Shown one piece after another: positions 8,356 to 19,722 of a stretch of DNA of 64,000 nucleotides (its first letter is position 1; every line of letters starts with the position of its first letter). The position numbers were made by a program, and so were the translations under genes. The notes under the pieces are model-generated. The model was not told where the DNA came from. It was given only the letters and a program-made list of their open reading frames with translations, and made no database searches. This DNA is from Polyangiaceae bacterium (GTDB taxonomy: Bacteria > Myxococcota_A > Polyangia > Polyangiales > Polyangiaceae), in assembly GCA_029266615.1 (NCBI GenBank), contig JAQSWN010000043.1, positions 1 through 64,000 on the forward strand, read 5' to 3'.

Positions 8356-10680
8356 ATGGAACTGAGGGTGTGCGTGAAGCGAGTGGCAACGGGTGCGCTG
8401 GTGCTCGGAGCATTGGCAGCGGGTTGCTCCGATGGCGACAGCACCCCACCCGATAACTCGGGCGCGGGCGAGCATTCCGCGGGCGGTGAAGGGGGCGGAG
8501 GCGGAGGTGGGAGTGGAAACGTAGCGGGGACGAGCGGGGAACAAGGTGGCGAAGCGGGTACGAGCGCTCTCGCGGGCGCGCCGTCATCGGCGGGAGCCGG
8601 AGGCGCCGGTAGCGGCGGCAGCGCGACGGACGCCGGTCATGCGAACGGCGGTGAGGTTGCGGGTGGCAGCGATGCAGGCGGCGCTCCGCCGTCACCTCCT
8701 ACGGACGTGACCCACGCGGACGTGCTGCCACTGATCACGACGGATGAGCCGGTGCTGGCGACGGAGCTTTCGATCTCGCACATCGCGACCTCGGGTGACG
8801 GGTGGCTCGTCGTTCATCGCGATGGGAGCTTGCGCCTAGGCGCGCGAGTGCTTGCAAAGGACGGTACTCCCTCCGGACCTGGATTCGACGTCACGACGGA
8901 GGGCGAGGCGACCGCCGCTGGGGTCGCGTTCGACGGCGAGGCGTACGTGGTCGTTTGGATCGAAGAGCGCCCTATCGCCCGCATCCTCAAGTACCGCCGC
9001 GTCGGTACCGACGGGCAATTGCTGGGCCCTGCCGTCGAGCTACGCAGCGGAGGCACGGGGGTGATAAGTCAGGTCGCGGTAGCAAGCGGCGACGAGGGGA
9101 CCCTCGTGATCAATTGTGGCGTCGGAGAAGCCGCTGGCTGCGAGCCGTTCCTGATTGATGGCACCACGACGAGTGGCGGCTTCGTGAGCCTCGCTGAAGG
9201 GCCCGCCAACGTGAGCCTCGCCTACTCCGACGGGGCGTGGCTTTTAGCTCTGGGCTCCTACGATGCGCCGAAAACGTCACTCTGGCGGGTGGGCGCGAAT
9301 GGCTCGTTCACAGAAGCGGCTCCCCTCGCTTTGGCGACGGGCGGCCAGGAAGCGTTCCCGACCGTCGCGCCCTATGAGGAAGGGTTCCTGGTCGCCTGGA
9401 ACGCGGGCAAGGAAGTCCTGGGGGCAAACGTCGCCTCGACCGGTTCCGTCACCGCCCTGTCCAAGCCGATTGCGACATGGCTGACGAAAATAGACACGGC
9501 ATTCGAGCTGATGAGCAGCGCGGGCGGTCTGGCCTTGTTTTCGCCTGGCTCCGGCGTTCATTGGTTGAAGGCGGACCTCACCGTGGACGAAAACTTCGTC
9601 GGTGTCGCCGGCACCGCCGCGGCCATGGACGCGACGTCGCTCATCAGCGCCGCAGGGCCCCGCGTCAACCGGGTCGGCATCGGCACGAGCAACGTGACCT
9701 TCGATATTCCGATCGTCATGCGGCAGCCCAACCAGATCTTGCAGGGCGTCGCGGCGGGGCCCCATGGTTACTTGGTCGCCTATTTTTCGGAGGGAAGGCT
9801 GTTCGTGAGTCGACGCGCCGGAGACGGCAGTCCCTCCGCCCCACCCATTCTGATCAGCAATTACGACGACGTCCCCATCCAGGATATGGTCGGGACGGAC
9901 GACGGTTGGCTCCTTTCCTATCGCTACAACGACAAGCAAGCGATACAGCGCGTGGCGGCGGATGGGTCTTTGCAGCCGTTCGTTGCCGCTTCGGCGGGAC
10001 TCTCCTTTCACGGCGCGCTCGCGAAGCGGCCGGGCGGAGCTTTACTCGTCTATGAGCAAGCCGATGGTGCGAATCTGGTGATTCGAGCCGCACCCATCGC
10101 GGCTTCGGGCATGGTGGGTCCCTCTGAGCTCGTCGCGTCGGTCCCCCAATCACCTTCGAGCTTCAGGCTCACCGCCTTTCGGACGCCCAACGGCCACGAG
10201 GTCGTCTGGTCGACGCGAGAGCAAGGCCTGTGGAGCGCTCGCTTGAACGCGGACGGAGTAATGGAAGGAAGCCCCGCCCAGCTGAGCGAGGCTGGGAGTA
10301 GCGCGCGCACGGTTTCGGGCGTTACGGCGAGGAATGGCCGCTGGCTGGCGTGGGCCGACTCGAGCGGCGACTACGTCCGGCCGCCCGCAGGACAGACGCA
10401 CGAGCTTTCCGGCTCAGCCTCTCTGCAAGTGCTGGATGGAACGGCGATTGTCGCTTGGGCGAGCCCGCCTCAGGTGCACGTCGCGTTGGGCGCGCCGAAC
10501 GGCGAGCTCGCCGAGGTGGAAGCGATCGACGGCGCGTCTTTCAACTCGGGGTCGGCCTACCCTCGTCCCTTCCTTTCCGAACCGCGCGGGAGACAGTTCC
10601 TCTGCGCATTTACGCAGATTCAACGCGAGTACGGGAACGTCAGCCGGCGCGCTGTGCTGTCCGTGCTCGAAGCCAACTGA
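8356..10680 (+). CDS. Large hypothetical lipoprotein with Gly/Ser-rich linker and beta-rich repeat region
   Basis: Lipobox 'LGALAAGCSDG', linker GEHSAGGEGGGGGGGSGN..., recurrent 'DGxWLV/DGEAYVVVW'-type repeats. Confidence 0.7.
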   Translation: MELRVCVKRVATGALVLGALAAGCSDGDSTPPDNSGAGEHSAGGEGGGGGGGSGNVAGTSGEQGGEAGTSALAGAPSSAGAGGAGSGGSATDAGHANGGEVAGGSDAGGAPPSPPTDVTHADVLPLITTDEPVLATELSISHIATSGDGWLVVHRDGSLRLGARVLAKDGTPSGPGFDVTTEGEATAAGVAFDGEAYVVVWIEERPIARILKYRRVGTDGQLLGPAVELRSGGTGVISQVAVASGDEGTLVINCGVGEAAGCEPFLIDGTTTSGGFVSLAEGPANVSLAYSDGAWLLALGSYDAPKTSLWRVGANGSFTEAAPLALATGGQEAFPTVAPYEEGFLVAWNAGKEVLGANVASTGSVTALSKPIATWLTKIDTAFELMSSAGGLALFSPGSGVHWLKADLTVDENFVGVAGTAAAMDATSLISAAGPRVNRVGIGTSNVTFDIPIVMRQPNQILQGVAAGPHGYLVAYFSEGRLFVSRRAGDGSPSAPPILISNYDDVPIQDMVGTDDGWLLSYRYNDKQAIQRVAADGSLQPFVAASAGLSFHGALAKRPGGALLVYEQADGANLVIRAAPIAASGMVGPSELVASVPQSPSSFRLTAFRTPNGHEVVWSTREQGLWSARLNADGVMEGSPAQLSEAGSSARTVSGVTARNGRWLAWADSSGDYVRPPAGQTHELSGSASLQVLDGTAIVAWASPPQVHVALGAPNGELAEVEAIDGASFNSGSAYPRPFLSEPRGRQFLCAFTQIQREYGNVSRRAVLSVLEAN

Positions 10681-10735
10681 GACGGACCCCGAAACATTTG
10701 TTCGCCAGCGAGCGGCGCACTAAGTTTCGGCCACC

Positions 10736-11581
10736 TTGATTGCCGATTTTTTACTGAACGAGCTCGTGGACCGCGCTTTGGCCGAGGACCTTTCCGGAGG
10801 CGACGTGACGAGCGCGGCGTGCGTTGCCGAAGAGGAGCGCGCGGTCGCGAAGGCGGTGGCCCACGCGCCGCTCGTGGTGTGCGGCGGGGCCGCGTTCGCT
10901 CGCGCCTTCTATCGTGTGGACCCGGGCTTGCGCGTCGAGGAAAAGCTCGCGGACGGTAGTCGCGCGGAGCCGGGCGAGGTGCTTTGGATCGTCGAAGGGT
11001 CGGCGCGCTCCATCTTGATGGCGGAACGGGTCGGGTTGAACTTCGCGCAGCGGCTTTCGGGCGTGGCGACGTTGACGCGAACGTTCGTGGACGCGATTCC
11101 GGCGGGGTCGAAGCTGCGCATCGCGGACACGCGCAAGACGACGCCCGGCTTGCGCGTCTTGGAGCGCTACGCCGTGCGGGTTGGCGGCGGCCACAATCAT
11201 CGTGACTGCTTGGGATCCGCGGTGCTCATCAAGGACAATCACATCGTGGCCGCGGGCGGCATCACGCAGGCGCTTTCGCGGGCGCGCGCGTACGCTCCCC
11301 ACACGTCGCGGCTCGAGATAGAGGTAGAGTCGCTCGAGCAGCTGGACGAAGCGCTCGCGGCAGGGGCGGAGATCGTGATGTTGGACAACTTCGACTCGGC
11401 GGCCCTGCGGGTCGCGGTCGAGAAAGCGCACGATCGCGCCATCGTCGAGGTTTCGGGCGGGCTGACGCTGACGCGAGTAAAAGAGCTGGGCGAGCTGGGG
11501 GTGGACGTGGCGAGCGTGGGCGCGCTGACTCACTCCGCCCCCGCGGCCGACATCGGCTTGGACATCGAGAGGATCGGATGA
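10736..11581 (+). CDS. nadC: Nicotinate-nucleotide diphosphorylase (carboxylating)
   Basis: 'LSGGDVTS', 'RLSGVATLTR', 'ADTRKTTPGLRVLERYAVRVGGGHNHR', 'IKDNHI', 'VMLDNF', 'EVSGGL' motifs. Confidence 0.97.
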   Translation: MIADFLLNELVDRALAEDLSGGDVTSAACVAEEERAVAKAVAHAPLVVCGGAAFARAFYRVDPGLRVEEKLADGSRAEPGEVLWIVEGSARSILMAERVGLNFAQRLSGVATLTRTFVDAIPAGSKLRIADTRKTTPGLRVLERYAVRVGGGHNHRDCLGSAVLIKDNHIVAAGGITQALSRARAYAPHTSRLEIEVESLEQLDEALAAGAEIVMLDNFDSAALRVAVEKAHDRAIVEVSGGLTLTRVKELGELGVDVASVGALTHSAPAADIGLDIERIG

Positions 11582-12351
11582 GCTTCGATTTAGCGCTGTT
11601 CGAAGCGGAGGTCGCGACGCGCGGGCTCGCGCTCGGCAGCCGAGTGAGCTGGAGCGACGAGACGACTTCCACGAACGACGACGCGCTCGCCGCTGCCAAG
11701 GCCGGCGCGCTGCACGGCACGTTGTTCGGCGCGGAGACTCAGTCCCGCGGGCGCGGGCGTCGCGGGAACGAATGGGTCTCGACGCCCGGTGCGGGGCTCT
11801 GGTTCTCGCTCTTGCTTCGTCCGGAGCTGCGCCCGGAGCTGGCGCCCGGGCTCGCGCTGTGCGCCGGCCTTGCCGTGCGGCACGCATTAGCGGCGCGGGT
11901 TGCGGCAAAGGTGCTGGTGAAATGGCCGAACGACGTGCTGGCTGGCGGAAAGAAAGTGGCCGGCATCTTGGTGGAGAGCCAATTCACGAGCGCGCAGGTG
12001 ACGTGCGTCGTCGTCGGCGTAGGCATCAACGTCACGCAAGCAGCGTTTCCAGAGCCGATCGCGGAGCTGGCGACGTCTTTGTCGCTGCTAGGCGCGGCTG
12101 AGCTCGGACGCGAGCGCTTGCTTTCGGACGTGCTGGAAGCGCTCGAGGGCGAGCTGTCCCGCATCGGAACTTACGGGTTGTCCGCGGTCGCGGAGGCGTT
12201 ACGGCCCCACGACGCCCTCTTCGAGCGGCGGCTACGGGTCGGGGACGTGGAAGGAGAAGGCGCCGGTATCGACGCGTCCGGCGCACTGCTCGTGCGGCGC
12301 CAGGCGGGTGACGTGACGGCGGTGGTCTCGGGGCACGTGGAGCTTCTTTGA
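11578..12351 (+). CDS. birA: Biotin--[acetyl-CoA-carboxylase] ligase (BirA without an apparent N-terminal HTH)
   Basis: 'ETTSTNDDA', 'QSRGRGRRGNEWVSTPGAGLWFSLLLRP', 'VKWPNDVLAGGKKVAGILVE', 'VGVGINV'; 4-bp overlap with nadC. Confidence 0.95.
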   Translation: MSFDLALFEAEVATRGLALGSRVSWSDETTSTNDDALAAAKAGALHGTLFGAETQSRGRGRRGNEWVSTPGAGLWFSLLLRPELRPELAPGLALCAGLAVRHALAARVAAKVLVKWPNDVLAGGKKVAGILVESQFTSAQVTCVVVGVGINVTQAAFPEPIAELATSLSLLGAAELGRERLLSDVLEALEGELSRIGTYGLSAVAEALRPHDALFERRLRVGDVEGEGAGIDASGALLVRRQAGDVTAVVSGHVELL

Positions 12352-12764
12352 TCGGAGCTTTCGGGTTGCTCGCGCTGGGCTACGGCGCTTACTCGTCATG
12401 GCGGCTTCGGAGATGGTACGGGGCGGCGCTGGTGGCGCTGGGCGCGGCGCTGCTCGGGCTGGAGGTCTACGCGCGAATTCATCCGGAGCCACCGCCCGCC
12501 GCCGAGCTGCGCTTGAGCGGCGCAGAGCAAGCGGCGATGCGGATTCAGCTCGCGCAGAGCGAGCTTCGCGCGGCCGGCTTCGCGGTGCCGCGCACCGGTG
12601 ACGCGGGAAGCGGCGTGACCGCGGTGGACGGCGACTTTACCGCGCGCATCAGCCGTCGAGGCGATGGGTTCCGTCTCGAGCGCACCGGGTATCCACCGCT
12701 CGAGGGGGTGACGCTGCCAGAGGCTTTGGCCAAGATTCGGGAAGCGCGCACCCCCAAGCCGTGA
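12348..12764 (+). CDS. Hypothetical membrane-anchored protein
   Basis: Overlaps the birA stop by 4 bp; N-terminal TM helices. Confidence 0.6.
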   Translation: MIGAFGLLALGYGAYSSWRLRRWYGAALVALGAALLGLEVYARIHPEPPPAAELRLSGAEQAAMRIQLAQSELRAAGFAVPRTGDAGSGVTAVDGDFTARISRRGDGFRLERTGYPPLEGVTLPEALAKIREARTPKP

Positions 12765-12767
12765 GGC

Positions 12768-13694
12768 TCACTGCACCGGGCAAACCATCTGGCAGCTGCC
12801 GTTCACGCAGGCTTGTACCGCGCACATGTCGTTCAGCTCGCACTTGATGCACTGGTCGAAGGCGACGGGGCAGTCCTTCACGGTCGTGCACTCGGGCTCG
12901 GGGTTGGGTGGGCACGCGAAGACGCACTTGTTCTCGATGCACTCGAACGTCGCACAGGTGTCGTTGCCGCATGCAACGCAGACGGGCGGAGGCGCGCCGC
13001 AATCCATGGTCGTCTTGCACGTACCGGGGTCGAAGCATTGCGGCACACCGGCTTGGCACTTGCCGTCCAGGTTGCAGTAGCCGACGGAGGAGTCGTCGCA
13101 CATGTCACCGGGGGCGCACGCCTTGCAAGCGCTGCCGCACGTTTGGCCCTTGCACTGTGCCTCGCCGCCGCAGCTCGGGAGCGAGTTTTGACAGACGCCC
13201 ATCAAGCACGTGGCGCTCGGACAAGACTTGGTGCCGTCTCCGCAATCCTCACAGGGCACGTCCTGCACCGGACAGTCCCGGTCCCTTCCGCATTCGACCG
13301 CACAAGTGTCGCGCGTGTGCACGCAAAGGCCCTTGGGCCCGCAGTACGTTTTGTTGCACGCGTAGGAGCCGTCCGCGCACGGCTCGCACGGTGCGCCGTA
13401 GTCAGGACAGTCCATGTCGGAGCTGCACATTTCCACGCCTGGCCCCGCGCCGGTTCCGGCAACGCCCGGATCCCTGCCGGCGGCTGCGCCCATGCCGACC
13501 GCGCCGGTCGTCCCCGCGCCCGCACCGGTAGCACCTTCACCCTTCGTGCCACCGGTACCGGTCGTCGAGCTGCCGGAGCTCCCCATTCCGGGGTCTTCCC
13601 CACTGCCGATGGACGAGGCCCCACCGCACGCCCCGAGCACGCTCACACTCACGCTCACCAGCAGACCCCAACGCACGACCTTCTTCGACTTCAT
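12768..13694 (-). CDS. Cysteine-rich repeat lipoprotein
   Basis: Lipobox 'VSVLGACGG', Gly/Ala-rich linker, then regularly spaced Cys pairs ('CSDMDCPDYGAPCEPCADGSYACN...'). Confidence 0.75.
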   Translation of the reverse strand: MKSKKVVRWGLLVSVSVSVLGACGGASSIGSGEDPGMGSSGSSTTGTGGTKGEGATGAGAGTTGAVGMGAAAGRDPGVAGTGAGPGVEMCSSDMDCPDYGAPCEPCADGSYACNKTYCGPKGLCVHTRDTCAVECGRDRDCPVQDVPCEDCGDGTKSCPSATCLMGVCQNSLPSCGGEAQCKGQTCGSACKACAPGDMCDDSSVGYCNLDGKCQAGVPQCFDPGTCKTTMDCGAPPPVCVACGNDTCATFECIENKCVFACPPNPEPECTTVKDCPVAFDQCIKCELNDMCAVQACVNGSCQMVCPVQ

Positions 13695-13743
13695 CGTAAG
13701 CCCTTCCTTTCCAAGAGTGATCCCCGGCGGCGGCGGCGAGCGA

Positions 13744-14529
13744 TCACGGAAAGTTCACTTCGAGCGCCGCGCGCGCGCGAGCGGCGTGCGGGCTCTTCGG
13801 AAACCCGGACGCGAGTCGCTCCGCGGCACGTCGCGCTTCCTTCGTGCGACCGAGGCGCTGGTAGCTTTCGAGCTGGAGGAATAGGACCTCCGGTAAGAGC
13901 CGCGCTTCGGGGAACTCACGTTCGTAGCGAGACAGCTGCGCGAGCCCGGCCTCCGATCGCCCCGCAGCGAGCAAGCTTCGCGCGTCGTCCACGAACGCGA
14001 CTTCCGCGGCCAGAGGCGCCCCGACGTCGGGCCGGGGTTCGACCGCGGGCTCCCGCCCGGTGGCGCTCGTTCGCGGCGGCGCGGACGGCGAGGCCGCGGG
14101 GATGGCCGGCTCGGGCGCGGGAGCCGAGACGCGTGGCTCGGAGCTTGCGCGGCTCACCGCCGGGGCCCGAACCGCCTGCGGCTTCGGGGCTGAAACCGCG
14201 GGCGGCGGAGCCTGGAAGGGCGCCGCCACCAGAGTGGCGGCGCCGGCAAGGCCGACCCCTCCAACGACCCCAACGCCTACCCACTTGAGCAAAAGAGCGC
14301 CCGTAACCGCTTTGCCGGCGCTGGCGGAGACGGCACTCGCCAACTTCGCGCCGCTCGCGGCCGCAGCGGCGCCGGCCGCGCTGGTCGTGGTGAGCACGGC
14401 GCTGGAGACGCCGAGCGCCGTCAACGTTCGCTGCACGCCCGCGTCGCTCGGTTGCTCGTCGGCGCTGGCTCGAAGCAGCTCCGCCGCCAAGCCGCCTCTA
14501 CGCCCGGAGATTCGTTCGGGATCCGTCAT
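13744..14529 (-). CDS. Membrane protein with C-terminal TPR-like segment, sigma-factor partner (possible anti-sigma)
   Basis: 4-bp overlap with the upstream ECF sigma gene; single TM, Pro/Ala linker, TPR-like C-terminus. Confidence 0.55.
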   Translation of the reverse strand: MTDPERISGRRGGLAAELLRASADEQPSDAGVQRTLTALGVSSAVLTTTSAAGAAAAASGAKLASAVSASAGKAVTGALLLKWVGVGVVGGVGLAGAATLVAAPFQAPPPAVSAPKPQAVRAPAVSRASSEPRVSAPAPEPAIPAASPSAPPRTSATGREPAVEPRPDVGAPLAAEVAFVDDARSLLAAGRSEAGLAQLSRYEREFPEARLLPEVLFLQLESYQRLGRTKEARRAAERLASGFPKSPHAARARAALEVNFP

Positions 14530-15101
14530 CGCTCGCCTCCAGAAAAACGACGACGCGCTTCCTCGCGCGCGGCTCGCTGTTCGAAATCTTCACGCGCGCG
14601 ACGCAAGCGCGAGGCGGCCGTACCGACCGGGATCTGGCACAGCTCCGCGATCTCCGGCGTCGACAGCTCCTCCAGCTCGAAGAGCACGAAGACGACGCGC
14701 AACTCCTCCGGCATCTCGTCGAGTAGTCGGTCGAGCAACGCGCGCGCTTGCCGCTTCTCCAACACCTGTTCGGCGTTCGGCTCGCGTGTTTCACGCTCCG
14801 CCGCCGCTTCGAGCGGCTCCTCGCGTCGGCGGCCCAGGCTGCGACGCGCTCGCGCACCCACGTTCAGCGCGACTCCGTACAGGAACGCGCGCTCCCGCCG
14901 CGGCTCGATCGCGCCGAGCTTGGCGGCTGCATTCAAGAAGACGTGCTGGGCCGCGTCGTCCGCGTCGCCGCTGCCGAGCCCCAAGCGCCGCAGCAAACGC
15001 CACACGAAGGCGTAGTGTTGACGCACCAGAGCCGCGACGCGCTCCGGCGGCACGGGGGGTGACGAAGCGGGGTCGTCCACAGCGGCTGCCTCGGCTGCCA
15101 C
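14526..15101 (-). CDS. ECF-type RNA polymerase sigma factor
   Basis: 'DADDAAQHVFLNAAAKL' (region 2) and 'LSTPEIAELCQIPVGTAASRLRRAREDF' (region 4). Confidence 0.9.
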   Translation of the reverse strand: MAAEAAAVDDPASSPPVPPERVAALVRQHYAFVWRLLRRLGLGSGDADDAAQHVFLNAAAKLGAIEPRRERAFLYGVALNVGARARRSLGRRREEPLEAAAERETREPNAEQVLEKRQARALLDRLLDEMPEELRVVFVLFELEELSTPEIAELCQIPVGTAASRLRRAREDFEQRAAREEARRRFSGGER

Positions 15102-15133
15102 GTCGATTTATCCCCGACGTACCCCGACGCCGA

Positions 15134-16129
15134 TCACCAAAAGCGCACGCCGCCAGAGAGTCCCGCGGAAGCCGCGAAGGGCGGAGCTAAGTATGCGTCT
15201 TTGCGAGGGTTCTCGAAGGTAAAACGGTAGCCTTGGCGCAACGGCAAAAGCCCGGCGACCCGGATCTCTGCCCAAAAAGCGGACCGAGGCTCCCAAGCCA
15301 GACGCAGCTCCGCACCGGCCGCCGCCCAGAAGATGCCCTGCCCGCTCGCCGAGGTGAGCTGCGAGTCGCGCACGCCTGCCACGTGCAGGTATCCCAAATC
15401 CAAGAGCGCACAGGGCGCGATCGCCAGATCACGGGGACCGTAGCGCCAGGGACAGACGCTGGTCTCGATGCCCTGGGTGCGGAGCTTGGCGCGGCGCCCT
15501 TGGTCGTCTGCGACGAAGTCGTCCCAGCCGTAGTGCGCCGCGAGTCGGAGCGCCCACCCTCCACGAAAATCCAGCTGGCCGAGCAGACCGAGGCTCGGCG
15601 CGTGCACGGCTCCCGCGTAACCGCCGGTCAGGCCGATGCGCATGCTGGTGACCCTACGCGGGGGCGACGCCGTCGCACGGAAAGCACGCGGCGGCTCCCA
15701 CTTCGGGGGGTGCCGCGCCGGCCGCGGGCGCGGGGACGACGAGGTCATCACCGGTAAAGGCAGGACGCGCGAGTCTTCATCGAGGGTTGCGTCCAGAGCT
15801 AGGGCGGTGATCAGCGCCAAGCTGCTCACGACGGCGTCGCACTGCTCGCCACGCACGCTGCGACTGACCGCGGCGCCGGCGTCGTCCAAAAATTCGATAC
15901 GTCCCAAGAATCCGCCCGCATCCTCCGCGATCGCGACGCGAAAGGTGCGCGCCAGCTCTTCCGGAGCCGCCAAGCGACCGCGCGCGGTGCGCTCACGGAC
16001 GCGCGCCACGAAAGCGTCCGCTTCCGGGCAAGCGTGAGGCGCCCCGTAGCGAAACCGCACTGCTTCTTCGGCGCCAGCCGCGCCGAAAGGCCAGATCAGG
16101 ACGACCAGCAGAAGCCACCACCGCAACAC
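15134..16129 (-). CDS. Hypothetical secreted/outer-membrane-like protein
   Basis: Start trimmed to GTG at 16129 (VLRWWLLLVVLIWPFGAAGA signal peptide); beta-rich C-terminus. Confidence 0.6.
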   Translation of the reverse strand: MLRWWLLLVVLIWPFGAAGAEEAVRFRYGAPHACPEADAFVARVRERTARGRLAAPEELARTFRVAIAEDAGGFLGRIEFLDDAGAAVSRSVRGEQCDAVVSSLALITALALDATLDEDSRVLPLPVMTSSSPRPRPARHPPKWEPPRAFRATASPPRRVTSMRIGLTGGYAGAVHAPSLGLLGQLDFRGGWALRLAAHYGWDDFVADDQGRRAKLRTQGIETSVCPWRYGPRDLAIAPCALLDLGYLHVAGVRDSQLTSASGQGIFWAAAGAELRLAWEPRSAFWAEIRVAGLLPLRQGYRFTFENPRKDAYLAPPFAASAGLSGGVRFW

Positions 16130-16143
16130 GCGCCGAGCCTCGC

Positions 16144-16770
16144 TCAAGCGCTGCCGGAGCCGTGCTGGTTTTCTTCGTCTTCTTCGGATCCCTGCGTTTT
16201 CGCGAGTCCGGGGCGTTGCTGGGTGAGCGTTCGTGACAGCGCTTCTGCGTCCTCTTCGCTCAGCTCCGGGGTCAGGCGCCGCACACGCGAAAGCACGTCC
16301 GCGGTGCCGAGGTACGCTTCGGCGCACTCGGCGTGGATGGTGCCGATGGGGTTCGGACGTCCCTCTTCGAACGTCTGCAGCGCGAAGCGCCAGTCGCCCT
16401 TGGCGATGAGCTCGCGGCAGGAGCGACAGTGCGCTCGGCCCGAGCTGGCGCGTTCAGCGCGAACCAAGCGCGCTAAGCGCGGGTGCTCGCTGCCGACCCG
16501 AACGCACTCCTCGAGAAATGACCGCTCGGGCAGCTCTTCGCTCTGGGACTCGAGCACGGGGCCGAGCTTCTCCGGGCGCATCAAAGCGCCGCACGCGAGG
16601 TGAAACCAAGTCGTGGCTTCGCCTTCGCCGTAAGAGTTGGGGCCGCTTTCGCCAAAGCGCAGCTCGCCTTTGGCGATGGGCTTGCCGCAGCCGCGACATT
16701 TCGCACGTCCGGTCGGCGCCGCTTGAATCGAGTCAGGCACGGCGCCAATTTTGGCGGAGCCGTGCGCCAA
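16144..16770 (-). CDS. Protein with two tandem PARP-type zinc-finger domains
   Basis: 'RAKCRGCGKPIAKGELRFGES...TTWFHLACG' and 'RAHCRSCRELIAKGDWRFALQ...GTIHAECA': two CxxC...HxxC modules with zf-PARP-like spacing. Confidence 0.7.
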   Translation of the reverse strand: MAHGSAKIGAVPDSIQAAPTGRAKCRGCGKPIAKGELRFGESGPNSYGEGEATTWFHLACGALMRPEKLGPVLESQSEELPERSFLEECVRVGSEHPRLARLVRAERASSGRAHCRSCRELIAKGDWRFALQTFEEGRPNPIGTIHAECAEAYLGTADVLSRVRRLTPELSEEDAEALSRTLTQQRPGLAKTQGSEEDEENQHGSGSA

Positions 16771-16811
16771 GGGTCAAGTTTCGCGTTCCGGGACCTGCAC
16801 ATCCGCCGCGC

Positions 16812-18299
16812 TCAGGGCGTCAGCGAGCTCACCCACGCCGTAACGGCCGCGATACCGCCGTGAACGTCCGGCTGCTTGGTGCTGTTGCTGTTGTACGGCG
16901 GCATCTGCAGGCCTTCGATGCCGCGGGCGTGAAGTCGCACCAAGATTCCACTAGCTTCGGGCGTTTCGGGGTCGATGCGGTCTTTCCCGGCGAGCGCCGG
17001 GAGGCCGCTCCGCACCGGGACGCCCACGGTAGTCCGCACCGCGTCCGTCTGCGCGTAGTCGGTCTGCGCCACGCGCAGCCGCAAGACCATCGGCGACTCT
17101 GGATCCGGCAGCTTGCCGTCTTGGTCGTGACAGCCGCCGCAGTTGCCGTGCAAGTAACCGAGCGCCGCCCGCTGCACGTCGTTGCCCGGCACTCGAAAAT
17201 CCTCCGGGGCCGGTACCGTCAGCCAACCGAGGCGACTGATGCGACCGAGTGATAAGTCTGCGCCGCGCGCCTCATGACTCAGCTGGATCGCGCTGAAGCC
17301 GAGCGACCGCTCCTTGCGACCATCGTGACACTGCTTACAGTTCCCGTTGCCGGGGATGTCGTGGCCAGTACCGTTCGCGTCCGGGACGACCGCGCCGCCC
17401 GTCCACGTCGCCTTCGAAGCGTCGCCGGGCGCGAGCGGATCCCATTGGTAAGCCGCGTACAGCCAATCCGCCGGACCAGGGCCGTACCGATGAGTGAGCC
17501 GTGTCTCGATGGCGACACCACTCTGCGCGAACGTCTTCCACAGGCGCGTGCCGACCGGAAACTTCCATTCGTCCATGTCACTCGTGTCGATGGTCGCGCA
17601 GCCCGGGACGAAGACGAGGCGCTCCTTCTCCAAACCATCCGACCAGAGCGGGAACTCGGGCGTGTAGGAGTAGACGTCCGGCAGCGAGTACAAGCCAGTT
17701 TCGGCGAGCGTGAGCGGTGCCTCGGTTAGCAGCGGGGGCGGCTCCGACGCGACGCAGCTGCTTTTTCCGCACGCGCCGAGGGCCGTGCATTCGCGCGCCT
17801 CGCACAGGCAAGTGTAAACGGCCGGCAACAGACGCCGTGCATCGCCGAAGGTCTCGTCGCAGTCGTCGGCGCACGCGGCATCCCCGCAGGCGGTTAGGCA
17901 CGCTAGCCACGGCCCGCACTCCGGATTGTCGACGCAGCTCGTGAGCGTGGCCGCGCACTCGCTGGCCGCGACGCACTGGGCGCCGAGCGTCGGCGTGAAC
18001 GGCACGCCGCCCTCACCTCCGACCCCGGCGCTCGCTTCACCGGCTGCACCTGCACTCGCATCTGCACCGGCACCCGAACTTGCAGGCACGCCGCCACTCG
18101 GAGCTCCCGCGTTGACGAAGCCGCCGGCATGGCTCGCCTCGCCCCCGGCGCTCGGCCCTTGCGGAGCACCGGAGCTTTCGCCGCCGCTCTCGCCCGCGGC
18201 GCCCGCTCCCAGCGATGGGCTCGTCGGAGCGTTCCCTTCATCCGAGCACGAAGCGACCCAGACTGCCCCGAGCGCCGCCCACGGGAGCCAGCGGCGCAT
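16812..18299 (-). CDS. Lipoprotein with two CxxCH motifs (diheme cytochrome-c-like)
   Basis: Lipobox 'GAVWVASCSDE', Gly/Ala linker, 'GNCKQCHDG' and 'GNCGGCHDQDG'. Confidence 0.75.
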   Translation of the reverse strand: MRRWLPWAALGAVWVASCSDEGNAPTSPSLGAGAAGESGGESSGAPQGPSAGGEASHAGGFVNAGAPSGGVPASSGAGADASAGAAGEASAGVGGEGGVPFTPTLGAQCVAASECAATLTSCVDNPECGPWLACLTACGDAACADDCDETFGDARRLLPAVYTCLCEARECTALGACGKSSCVASEPPPLLTEAPLTLAETGLYSLPDVYSYTPEFPLWSDGLEKERLVFVPGCATIDTSDMDEWKFPVGTRLWKTFAQSGVAIETRLTHRYGPGPADWLYAAYQWDPLAPGDASKATWTGGAVVPDANGTGHDIPGNGNCKQCHDGRKERSLGFSAIQLSHEARGADLSLGRISRLGWLTVPAPEDFRVPGNDVQRAALGYLHGNCGGCHDQDGKLPDPESPMVLRLRVAQTDYAQTDAVRTTVGVPVRSGLPALAGKDRIDPETPEASGILVRLHARGIEGLQMPPYNSNSTKQPDVHGGIAAVTAWVSSLTP

Positions 18300-19607
<1,308 letters not shown>

Positions 19608-19722
19608 GGCGGGCCCGAACAGCTCTTGGGCAGCTTTTCGTCTGCGCTCGGTTGAGGGCGTGACGATTCGGTGAATATTGCTACAACGCCGCGGCGCGCG
19701 CGGACGACTGCAGTTTGAGGGT

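Noticed and set aside
10689-10727. Long-range inverted repeat ccgaaac...gtttcgg before nadC as a riboswitch
   Set aside because: Only 7-bp arms with a large loop; easily chance, no known NAD-riboswitch features recognised.
12813-14288. 491-aa plus-strand ORF
   Set aside because: Antisense to the Cys-rich lipoprotein and the sigma-partner gene; no domain.
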